Source: Actinomycetes bacterium (GTDB taxonomy: Bacteria > Actinomycetota > Acidimicrobiia > Acidimicrobiales > RAAP-2). From it: a stretch of 6,412 bases of DNA. The notes below the pieces were generated by a model that ran no database searches, was not told the DNA's origin, and saw only the letters and a program-made list of their open reading frames with translations. Each line of letters starts with the position of its first letter. Position 1 is the first letter of the stretch. The translations under genes were made by a program, and so were the position numbers. Positions 1 to 6,265 of this stretch are shown in pieces. The DNA lies in contig JAJZMN010000238.1 of NCBI GenBank assembly GCA_021850345.1, forward strand, positions 1 through 6,412, read 5' to 3'.

Positions 1-173
1 AGCCCGTGACCAAGAAGCCGGGGGACGAGCAGCCCGTGCGGCGCGGAGAAGGCGGCGGTGCGGTGGGCGAAACCGACCCCGTCGGCAGCACTCGGCAGCT
101 CCCCGTGGTCGATGCGGAGCTCGCTCGCGGGCGAGTCGACACACCCGAGCCCACGATCCAGTTTCCCGGGCAC
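1..173 (-). CDS. N-terminal fragment of an unidentified protein, cut by the left edge
   Basis: I do not recognise this protein. One minus-strand frame stays open to the left edge, and from about codon 12 almost every third base is G or C, as in the confirmed genes of the window. The other frames here are rich in Arg and Ser and look like shadows. The only in-frame usual start is GTG at 173, giving 57 visible residues; only a weak purine run (GAGG) precedes it, so the start is uncertain. The visible part is soluble, with the phrases DGVGFAHRTAAF and FSAPHGLLV and no signal peptide. The FSAP-x-GLLV stretch faintly recalls the N-terminal region of chorismate-binding enzymes such as isochorismate synthase, but this is only an impression. 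The gene lies downstream of the SDR gene on the same strand, after a 135-bp gap. Confidence 0.4.
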   Translation of the reverse strand, partial: MPGKLDRGLGCVDSPASELRIDHGELPSAADGVGFAHRTAAFSAPHGLLVPRLLGHG

Positions 174-271
174 GGGCCTCGACGCCAGGGACCGCGCTGA
201 TCGGCGGCGAGCACACTGCGAACGACTCGCGACGCCCCTTGCCGTGGCACGCTCGGCGGCGCCGCATCTTG

Positions 272-317
272 GTCCACGGCCGGCGTCATGCCTTGTCCAC
301 GGCCGGCGTCATGCCTC
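272..317. repeat. 23-bp tandem duplication spanning the SDR stop codon
   Basis: Two copies of a 22-bp identical unit lie at 272-293 and 295-316, a period of 23 bp; the 23rd base differs (T or C). The right copy contains the last codon and TGA stop (309-311) of the SDR gene. The left copy carries the same GCATGA string at 286-291 as a duplicate outside the gene. Nearby are a 10-bp palindrome (256-265) and 7-bp inverted arms (241-247 with 274-280), which could form a weak hairpin after the SDR gene. No T-tract follows. The 174-308 gap otherwise shows no gene or tRNA that I can see. Confidence 0.85.
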
Positions 318-1124
318 CGGGAGTGGGGGACGGTACTGCGCCCATATGCGCCGCATGCTGCGCAGCCAGCGCTCGGGGTCCGCTGCGCGCCGGCGCATGT
401 AGTCGGCGACCTCGGGGTGGGGGAGCACGAGGAAGCGCTCCTCTCTGAGCGCGTCCACCACGGTCTCGGCGACGGCCTCGGGCTCGAGCAGCTCGCCCGC
501 GGCGAGGACCGACGAGCCCGCCGGGTCGTCCGCGGCGATGCCATCGAGGAGCATCGGCGTGCGCACCCCTTGAGGGCAGAGACACGAAACCTTGATCCCG
601 TCGTCCGCGTAGGTGATGGAGAGCCACTCGGCGAACGCCACCGCTGCGTGCTTGGTCACGCTGTACGGCGCCGAGCCCAGGTTCGTGAGAACGCCCGCGG
701 CCGACGCCGTCGAGAGCAGGTAGCCGCCGCCGCGCGCCGCCATGAGGGGCACGAGGACCCGCGCGGCGTGGACGTGCGCCATGACGTTCACCGCCCAGAT
801 GCGTTCCCATGCGTCGTCGGGGACCTCGGGGCCGCCCGAGATCGCGATCCCGGCATTGGAGCAGAACAGGTCGATCGGCCCGAGCTCGCGCTCGGCGCGC
901 TCGACGAGGGCGGCCACGTCGGCTTCGGTCCCGACGTCGGTGCGGGTCGCGATCGTGCGGGTACCCGTGCGCTCGAGGCTCGCCGCCACCGCCGCTGCGC
1001 CGTCCCCGTCGAGGTCGGCGACCGCCACGCCGGCCGCGCCCTCGGATGCGAAACGTTGGCAGAGCGCGCGCCCGATCCCGCTCGCGCCGCCGGTGACGGC
1101 GACCACCCGTCCCTCGATCTCCAC
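309..1124 (-). CDS. SDR family NAD(P)-dependent oxidoreductase
   Basis: This is a 271-residue classical short-chain dehydrogenase/reductase, a cytosolic enzyme that interconverts alcohols and ketones using NAD(H) or NADP(H). The Rossmann motif TGGASGIG is at residues 11-18. An acidic D37 at the end of beta-2 suggests NAD(H) preference. DV follows at 64-65, SNAG at 89-92 and the structural N113. The catalytic set is S141, Y154 and K158 (YSVTK). The cofactor-loop motif reads CPQGVRTPM (182-190) rather than the commoner PGG form. A 20- to 30-residue Arg-rich tail follows the core fold, slightly longer than the usual 250 residues. The GTG start is supported by AGGAGG four bases upstream (1129-1134). 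The gene is divergent from the molybdenum-hydroxylase gene, so shared regulation is possible. The substrate cannot be read from the sequence. Confidence 0.93.
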   Translation of the reverse strand: MEIEGRVVAVTGGASGIGRALCQRFASEGAAGVAVADLDGDGAAAVAASLERTGTRTIATRTDVGTEADVAALVERAERELGPIDLFCSNAGIAISGGPEVPDDAWERIWAVNVMAHVHAARVLVPLMAARGGGYLLSTASAAGVLTNLGSAPYSVTKHAAVAFAEWLSITYADDGIKVSCLCPQGVRTPMLLDGIAADDPAGSSVLAAGELLEPEAVAETVVDALREERFLVLPHPEVADYMRRRAADPERWLRSMRRIWAQYRPPLPEA

Positions 1125-1128
1125 CGCG

Positions 1129-1134
1129 CCTCCT
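1129..1134 (-). promoter_or_regulatory. Shine-Dalgarno of the SDR gene
   Basis: On the minus strand AGGAGG sits four bases before GTG at 1124. This fixes the GTG as the start; longer open frames through this region on the same strand are shadows. Confidence 0.7.
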
Positions 1135-1157
1135 CGTCCGCCCTACCTCGGCCCATC

Positions 1158-1184
1158 GTGGCGCCCGGCGCGGAGCCGCGCCAC
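1158..1184. repeat. Overlapping inverted repeats in the divergent intergenic region
   Basis: Two perfect 7-bp dyads overlap. GTGGCGC (1158-1164) pairs with GCGCCAC (1178-1184), and GGCGCGG (1167-1173) pairs with CCGCGCC (1176-1182) across a 2-base centre. They lie between the divergent SDR and molybdenum-hydroxylase genes, where an operator would be expected. The GC-rich background makes chance dyads common, so a regulatory role is inference only. Confidence 0.35.
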
Positions 1185-1264
1185 CGCGCCGCGCCGACGA
1201 CGCGCCGCCGGGAGAGTCCACCCGCAAGGAGAGGAAGGAGAGGAGAGGCTCGCCGGGGCGTCGA

Positions 1265-1270
1265 TAGGCT
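1265..1270 (+). promoter_or_regulatory. Candidate -10 element (TAGGCT) for leaderless transcription
   Basis: TAGGCT fits the actinobacterial TANNNT -10 pattern and ends six bases before the ATG at 1277, the spacing expected if transcription starts on the initiator codon itself. An in-frame TAG stop (1265-1267) lies inside the hexamer, so translation cannot begin further upstream. The purine-rich tract at 1225-1248 contains Shine-Dalgarno-like strings but ends about 28 bases before the start, too far to serve it. No good -35 box is visible near 1242-1247. Confidence 0.4.
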
Positions 1271-1276
1271 GCCGTG

Positions 1277-3667
1277 ATGCCTGGATCTCTGCTCGGAAAC
1301 CGTGTCCGTCGAGTCGAGGACCCAGATCTCCTCACCGGGCGCGGGACCTTCGTTGCCAACCAGCCGATCGAGCACTGTGCTGCGGCGGCCTTCGCGCGCT
1401 CCCCGTTCGCGCACGCTCGGCTCCGGTCGATCGACACGGCGGCAGCCGCGGCGGCGCCGGGGGTGCTCGCCGTCTACGTCGCGGCCGATCTCGCTCTGGC
1501 ACCGATCCGCGGGTTCATGCCGCTGAACGACACATGCCCCCGCCACCCCCTCGCCGAGGAGAAGGTGCGCTTCGTCGGCGATCCGGTGGCGGTCGTGATC
1601 GCCGAGACCGAGGCGCAGGCCGCCGACGCCGCTGCCCTCGTCGACGTGGACTACGAGCCCCTGGACGCGGTGACCGACATGGAGGCGGCGGTCGCCGACG
1701 GTGCTCCCCTGCAGTTCGACGCGCTGGGGACGAACGTCGTTGCCGGGTTCCGCGACACGGGCGGGCGGGACCCGCTCGCCGGTGCGACGACCGTCGTCCG
1801 TGCGGTGCTCGAGAACCAGCGCGTGGCGGTGGTCCCGCTCGAGGCGGACGCGATCGCGGCGGTGCCGGGCGACGACGGCGAGGGGCACGAGCTCACCGTC
1901 TACGTCTCCACGCAGATGCCCCACGGCTTCCACCGGGGCGCGGCCGCATACTTCGGGATCGACCCCGCCGCGCTGCGAGTCGTGGCGCCGCACGTCGGTG
2001 GCGCCTTCGGCAGCAAGGTGGGGGTCGCGGCCGAGCATGCCGTCGTCATCGAAGCGGCACGGCGTCTGGGCCGTCCGGTGCGCTGGATCCAGACGCGCTC
2101 GGAGAGCTTTCTCGCGATGCCCCAGGGCCGCGGCCAGCTGCAGTGGGTGGAGCTCGGGTTCGACGACGAGGCGCGGATCACCGGCATGCGCTGCCGGGTG
2201 CTGGGCGACTCGGGCGCGTACGCCGGGTTCGGCGGGCGCCTCCCGATGGGACCGACCCGCATGATGGCGTCGGGGGTCTACGACATCCCCGTCGTCGGCT
2301 ACGACGTCGCGGTCACCGTGACGAACACCCCGCCGATGGGCGCGTTCCGGGGGGCGGGACGCCCCGAGGCGGCCGAGATGCTCGAGCGGATCATGGACAT
2401 CGCAGCGGCCGAGCTCGAGATCGATCCCGTCGAGCTGCGCCGGCGGAACCTCCTGGCGAAGTTCGACACCTCGATCACCACCCCGATGGGGACCGAGTAC
2501 GACACCGGTGACTACGTGGCGGCGCTCGACGAAGCGTTGCGCCTCGCGGGGTACGAGTCGCTCCGCGCCGAGCAGGCTTCCCGCCGCGCTCGCGGCGACA
2601 CCGTCCAGCTCGGCATCGGCGTGAGCGTCTACGTGGAGGTGACCGGCGGGCGAGACGACGAGCTGGGCGCGGTGGAGGTGCACCCCGACGGCACGGTGAC
2701 GGTGCGGGCCGGGACCTCCGCGCACGGGCAGGGCCACGCGACCGCCTTCACCATGATCGTCGCCGACGCGCTCGGCATCCCCATGGACAAGATCCGTTTC
2801 GTCCAGTCCGACACCGCGGCAGTCGATCGAGGCAAGGGGACGGGCGGCTCGCGCTCATTGCAGCTGGGGGGCACCGCCGTCCTCGAGGCCGCCCGCGGGG
2901 TGCTCGACCGAGCCCGATCGATCGCGGCGAGCGAGCTCGAAGCCTCTCCCGACGACATCGTGGTGTTCGACGACGGCGGCCTCGGGGTGGCAGGAGTTCC
3001 TTCCCGGGCGCTCAGCTGGGGACAGCTGGCCACCCTCGCGCGCGACGCAGGTGACGGCCCGCTCGCCGTCCAGCTCGACGTCGGCCAGGCGAACGCCACG
3101 TTCCCCTTCGGGGCGCATGTGTCCGTCGTCGAGGTCGACACCGAGACCGGCAAGGTGCGCCCGCTCCGCCATGTCGCGGTCGACGACTGCGGGCGGATCC
3201 TGAACCCGCTGCTCGTCACCGGCCAGCAGCACGGCGGGATTGCCCAAGGGATGGCCCAGGCCCTATGGGAAGAGGTGCTCTTCGACGAGGCGGGGAACCC
3301 GCTCACCGCGAGTCTCGCCGACTACGAGATGCCGAGCGCGGCGGAGCTCCCCTCCTTGGAGAGCGCCAACACGCAGACGCCGACGTTCTTGAACCCGCTC
3401 GGCGCCAAGGGCATCGGCGAGTCGGGGACGATCGGCGCGACCCCGGCCGTGCACAACGCGGTCGTCGACGCCCTCGCGCCTCTCGGCATCCGTCACGTCG
3501 CCATGCCCTGCACCCCCGAGCGGGTGTGGCGGGCGGTCAGCGCGGCGCGGGCAGGTTCGCCCGACGCGGCCGGGGGCGGTCGCCCGCTTTGGCGCGAGCC
3601 ACCTGGCGTCTTCGACTCGCTGCCATTGGCGGACGCCCCCGCAGAGGCCGAGGGTTCCGCCATCTGA
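1277..3667 (+). CDS. Xanthine dehydrogenase / CoxL family molybdopterin-binding large subunit
   Basis: This catalytic subunit of the molybdenum-hydroxylase family holds the molybdopterin-cytosine-dinucleotide cofactor and hydroxylates or oxidises a substrate with water-derived oxygen. From ATG 1277 it has 796 residues, the usual length; GTG 1274 would add one. Numbering here counts from the GTG. The N-terminal a/b-hammerhead domain opens with RRVEDPDLLTGRG (12-24). The cofactor motif GGAFGSK is at 242-248, the active-site loop GAFRGAGR at 356-363, the HGQGH cofactor motif at 484-488, GTGGSRS at 522-528, and the catalytic glutamate E716 in GAKGIGESG. The loop resembles the form II AYRGAGR type, with Phe for Tyr, and is unlike the AYxCSFR loop of true CO dehydrogenases. 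Family members normally work with [2Fe-2S] and FAD subunits; neither is adjacent. The gene appears monocistronic. The substrate is unknown. Confidence 0.93.
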   Translation: MPGSLLGNRVRRVEDPDLLTGRGTFVANQPIEHCAAAAFARSPFAHARLRSIDTAAAAAAPGVLAVYVAADLALAPIRGFMPLNDTCPRHPLAEEKVRFVGDPVAVVIAETEAQAADAAALVDVDYEPLDAVTDMEAAVADGAPLQFDALGTNVVAGFRDTGGRDPLAGATTVVRAVLENQRVAVVPLEADAIAAVPGDDGEGHELTVYVSTQMPHGFHRGAAAYFGIDPAALRVVAPHVGGAFGSKVGVAAEHAVVIEAARRLGRPVRWIQTRSESFLAMPQGRGQLQWVELGFDDEARITGMRCRVLGDSGAYAGFGGRLPMGPTRMMASGVYDIPVVGYDVAVTVTNTPPMGAFRGAGRPEAAEMLERIMDIAAAELEIDPVELRRRNLLAKFDTSITTPMGTEYDTGDYVAALDEALRLAGYESLRAEQASRRARGDTVQLGIGVSVYVEVTGGRDDELGAVEVHPDGTVTVRAGTSAHGQGHATAFTMIVADALGIPMDKIRFVQSDTAAVDRGKGTGGSRSLQLGGTAVLEAARGVLDRARSIAASELEASPDDIVVFDDGGLGVAGVPSRALSWGQLATLARDAGDGPLAVQLDVGQANATFPFGAHVSVVEVDTETGKVRPLRHVAVDDCGRILNPLLVTGQQHGGIAQGMAQALWEEVLFDEAGNPLTASLADYEMPSAAELPSLESANTQTPTFLNPLGAKGIGESGTIGATPAVHNAVVDALAPLGIRHVAMPCTPERVWRAVSAARAGSPDAAGGGRPLWREPPGVFDSLPLADAPAEAEGSAI

Positions 3668-3675
3668 GCGGCCTC
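3644..3675. repeat. Inverted repeat spanning the end of the molybdenum-hydroxylase gene
   Basis: GAGGCCG (3644-3650) pairs with CGGCCTC (3669-3675) around an 18-base loop that contains the TGA stop. A second register, CCGAGG (3648-3653) with CCTCGG (3672-3677), overlaps it. It could act as a weak stem near the meeting point of the two convergent transcripts. There is no T-run, so calling it a terminator would go too far. The rest of the 49-bp convergent gap (3668-3716) holds nothing else that I recognise. Confidence 0.3.
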
Positions 3676-3716
3676 GGTGTGAGTCGATCTCGATACCGGC
3701 ACGGTTGACCATCGCA

Positions 3717-5726
3717 TCAGTGGACGGCTGCCAAGTAGCAGCCGACGACGGCGACGAGGATGTAGAGGAGGTACCAGTTCACGTCACCCGACTGGATGGG
3801 CTCGAGCATGCGGGCCACCCTCCGGACGAAGTGGGCCGTCGGACGGTAGAGGATTCGCTCGAACACCGGCAGCACCTCGAGCCGGTAGTGGACCGGTCCC
3901 GAGCTCCCCGCCGGGTCTTGCGAGGCCCGGTCGACCTTGACGTCGGGCCGGTAGAAGCGGTCGAAGGTCACCCGCATCGGGTTGGCGAACGTGGTAGCGG
4001 TGTACTGCATCCTCGAGCGGAACGAGACGATGCCGCCGTCCCACACCGAGACCTTCGTGGTTCGGCCACGGGTTCGGCTGGCCAGGTAGATGGCGCCGGG
4101 CACGGCGAGCACGGCCACCAGGAAGACCGCGAGGTACGTCGGCGAGAAGGCGGAGAAGTTCGTGTGGGCCGGGATGACGGTGAGGTTGGGCAACAAGAGC
4201 ACGGGGCGCAGCTGCACGCCGGTGACCGAACGCACCACGTGGTCGAGCGCCACCAGTACCGCCGGGGCGCCCACACCGAGCGCGACGCAGGCCACTGCGA
4301 GGATGCCCGGCCCGAGCACCGGCTGGCCGGCTTCGCTTGCGCCCCCCGCCTCGGGACTGCGCGCCATGCCGAGGAACCCGACCCCGAAGGTGCGGGCGAA
4401 TGCCATGACCGCGATCCCGGCGGTGAGCGCCAGGGTGGCGGCTGCCAGGACGATGAGGGCGCCGGGGAGGTGCCCTGGGAGCCGGAAGCCCTGGAACAGC
4501 CCCTGGAACACGAGCCACTCGCTGACGAAGCCGTTCAACGGCGGCAGGGCGGCGATCCCCAGGGTGCCGATCAGGGTGATCACGCTGGTGGCCGGCATCC
4601 GGTGGACCAGCCCGCCGAGCCGGTCGAGGTCACGGGTGCCTGCCGCGTGCTCGATCACGCCCGCCTCCAAGAAGAGCAGGGTCTTGTACGTTCCGTGGTT
4701 CACGACGTGATACAGGGCGACGGCGAGCAGGAAGGCGCCGAGCACCTGGCGACCGTAGGAGGCGAAGGTCATCCCAGCACCCGCAGCGGTCACGATGATC
4801 CCCACGTTCTCGACGGTCGAGAAGGCGAGGAACCGCTTGAGGTCGGGCTCGAGCACCCCGTAGAGGATGCCGATCAACGCCGAGAGGGCACCCAGGCCCA
4901 TGGCGAGCAGCCCCCACCACGGCGGCCCATGGCCCAGCAGATCGAAGCCGAAGAGGACGATCCCGTACACCCCGAGCTTCACGACGAGACCCGACAGGAA
5001 GGCCGAGCCGTCGGCCGGTGCCAACGGGTGAGCGACGGGCAGCCAGACATGGAACGGCACGAGGCCGGCCTTGAAGCCGAAGCCGACCAGCGCCAGCACG
5101 AACGCCGCGCTGCGCCAGGCGAGGGGCACCGACCCCGCTCGGGCGGCGATCGTCGCCAGGTCCAGGCTGTGGCACTGGGTGGCCATGATGACGAAGGCGG
5201 CCACCACCATGGCGAAGCCGAGCTCGCCGAGCGCGAGGAACAGCAAGGTGCCGGCGCCGACGCCCCGCTCACGTTGACGGCGCAGGACGAGCAGCCCCGA
5301 CGCCACCGTCATCGACTCCCAGGCGACGAGGAACGTGGTGACGTTCCCCGCCACCAGCACGGCGAGCGAAGCCAGCAGTGCGGCGTTGAACACCAAGAGG
5401 TAGGCGGCGGTCCCCGCCCCGGGACGGTGGTAGCGGGGGGCATAGCAGCCGATGGCCAGCGCCACGAGCCCGAGGAGCACGATGAAGGCCGCCGAGAGCG
5501 GGGTCGCCTGCAGCACCAGCGACCCGGTCACGCTGGCTGCGGCGCGCAGGGTCTCCGTGGCAGACCCCGACATCGCCAGCATGACGCCGCCTACGAGTGC
5601 CGCCAGCCCCCCCGCCGCAGAGCTCGTGGCCGATGCCCACACCCAGGGCCGCCTCGTGCTGCCCAGCCCGAGGAGCGCCGCAAGGACCCACGCGCCGGCG
5701 GCAGCCGAGAGCCAATCGGCCGTCAT
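3717..5726 (-). CDS. HyfB/HycC-like (NuoL-family) proton-translocating membrane subunit
   Basis: This 669-residue integral membrane protein belongs to the Mrp-antiporter/NuoL superfamily and is most like hydrogenase-4 subunit B. About 15-16 hydrophobic helices are visible, roughly from residues 5-22 to 651-667. Key residues of the ion path are present: E137 in FLVAWESMT, K219 in GFGFKAGLVPFHVWLP, H233 in AHP, K250, H344 and K348 in NHGTYKTLLF, and E403 in NGFVSEW. FSTVENVGII (302-311) is typical of the HyfB branch rather than NuoL. The C-terminal hydrophilic stretch keeps RMQYTATTFANPM (572-584) but reads WDGG at 562-565, where related proteins often have a cysteine (W-x-C-G). The start ATG overlaps the upstream stop as ATGA and has GAGGAGGAGG just upstream, so translation is probably coupled. 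It would conserve energy by pumping protons or sodium ions during electron transfer in a group 4 hydrogenase-type complex. Confidence 0.93.
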   Translation of the reverse strand: MTADWLSAAAGAWVLAALLGLGSTRRPWVWASATSSAAGGLAALVGGVMLAMSGSATETLRAAASVTGSLVLQATPLSAAFIVLLGLVALAIGCYAPRYHRPGAGTAAYLLVFNAALLASLAVLVAGNVTTFLVAWESMTVASGLLVLRRQRERGVGAGTLLFLALGELGFAMVVAAFVIMATQCHSLDLATIAARAGSVPLAWRSAAFVLALVGFGFKAGLVPFHVWLPVAHPLAPADGSAFLSGLVVKLGVYGIVLFGFDLLGHGPPWWGLLAMGLGALSALIGILYGVLEPDLKRFLAFSTVENVGIIVTAAGAGMTFASYGRQVLGAFLLAVALYHVVNHGTYKTLLFLEAGVIEHAAGTRDLDRLGGLVHRMPATSVITLIGTLGIAALPPLNGFVSEWLVFQGLFQGFRLPGHLPGALIVLAAATLALTAGIAVMAFARTFGVGFLGMARSPEAGGASEAGQPVLGPGILAVACVALGVGAPAVLVALDHVVRSVTGVQLRPVLLLPNLTVIPAHTNFSAFSPTYLAVFLVAVLAVPGAIYLASRTRGRTTKVSVWDGGIVSFRSRMQYTATTFANPMRVTFDRFYRPDVKVDRASQDPAGSSGPVHYRLEVLPVFERILYRPTAHFVRRVARMLEPIQSGDVNWYLLYILVAVVGCYLAAVH

Positions 5727-6265
5727 GGTGCCTCCTCCTCACCAAGGGTCGTGAAGTCCTCCGCGCCGACCTTCTCGGCGAGCCGGCCCACCGCCACCAG
5801 CAGTCCTTGGAGCAGGGCGAGCGGGCTCGGAGGGCAACCGGGGACGAAGACGTCGACCGGCAGGACGCGCTCGAGCTGCCCGTGCACGAATTCGTCCTCC
5901 TGGTACACACCTCCCAGGGGGCACGCACCGATCGCTACCACGAGCTTGGGCTCGGGCATCGCGCCGTACGTCTTCTCGAGTGCCCGGTCGAACGCCCGGA
6001 TGGCCGGGCCGGTGACGAGGAGCAGGTCGGCATGGCGGGGAGAGGGAGTGAAGAAGAGACCGAGGCGATGGAGGTCGTAGTGCGGTGCCGAGAGGAGACG
6101 GATCTCGGATTCGCAGACCGCACAGGACCCGGTATCGACAGTGCGGATGTGCAGGCTTCGGCCGAACATCCGCTGCGTCGCGTCTCGCAATTTCGCTGCG
6201 ACCCGCTCCTCCTCGCGCACCACGTGGAGACGGCGCCGGTCGATGCGCACCCGGTCAGGGCTCAC
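5723..6265 (-). CDS. NuoB/HycG-like [4Fe-4S] small subunit of a group 4 hydrogenase-type complex
   Basis: This 180-residue protein is of the NuoB / hydrogenase small subunit (20 kDa) family. It carries the cluster next to the catalytic subunit and passes electrons in the peripheral arm of the complex. All four cluster ligands are visible: C48 and C51 in DTGSCAVCESEI, C115 in IGACPLGG, and C144 in VPGCPPSP. The C-x2-C spacing is the hydrogenase type, not the adjacent CC of true NuoB. These are its only cysteines. An open frame extends upstream to 6382, but that part is Arg-rich and is the ferredoxin gene read in another frame. GTG 6265 gives a sensible N-terminus, overlaps the preceding stop as GTGA, and has a modest GGGGGA six bases upstream. 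The pairing of NuoB-like with HyfB-like genes recalls Rv0082-Rv0083 of Mycobacterium tuberculosis. Confidence 0.9.
   Translation of the reverse strand: MSPDRVRIDRRRLHVVREEERVAAKLRDATQRMFGRSLHIRTVDTGSCAVCESEIRLLSAPHYDLHRLGLFFTPSPRHADLLLVTGPAIRAFDRALEKTYGAMPEPKLVVAIGACPLGGVYQEDEFVHGQLERVLPVDVFVPGCPPSPLALLQGLLVAVGRLAEKVGAEDFTTLGEEEAP
5731..5740 (-). promoter_or_regulatory. Shine-Dalgarno of the hyfB-like gene
   Basis: On the minus strand GAGGAGGAGG ends four bases before ATG 5726. It lies inside the last codons of the NuoB-like gene and encodes its Glu-Glu-Glu tail, so the coding sequence doubles as the ribosome binding site. Confidence 0.65.

Noticed and set aside
174..308. A possible tRNA or small RNA in the gap left of the SDR gene
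   Set aside because: No T-arm consensus or cloverleaf was found on either strand; only GC-rich palindromes and the tandem duplication are present.
272..317. Start of a CRISPR array
   Set aside because: There are only two directly abutting copies with a 23-bp period and no spacers.
788..2737. A 649-residue minus-strand open frame across the molybdenum-hydroxylase gene
   Set aside because: It is His/Arg/Gly-rich shadow sequence with no motifs, and it overlaps two genes with clear catalytic residues.
1277..3667. Aerobic CO dehydrogenase large subunit (coxL form I)
   Set aside because: The diagnostic AYxCSFR loop is absent; the protein has GAFRGAGR, and no coxS or coxM lies beside it.
3705..6080. 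A 791-residue open frame on the plus strand opposite the HyfB-like and NuoB-like genes
   Set aside because: Its product is a run of Glu, Gly, Arg, His and Asp with no fold or motif, as expected for the antisense of GC-rich membrane-protein codons. The minus strand shows full conserved motifs.
3717..6265. Part of a standard respiratory complex I (nuo) operon
   Set aside because: The NuoB-like protein has C-x2-C instead of adjacent cysteines, the membrane subunit has HyfB-type motifs, and the gene order is not that of nuo.
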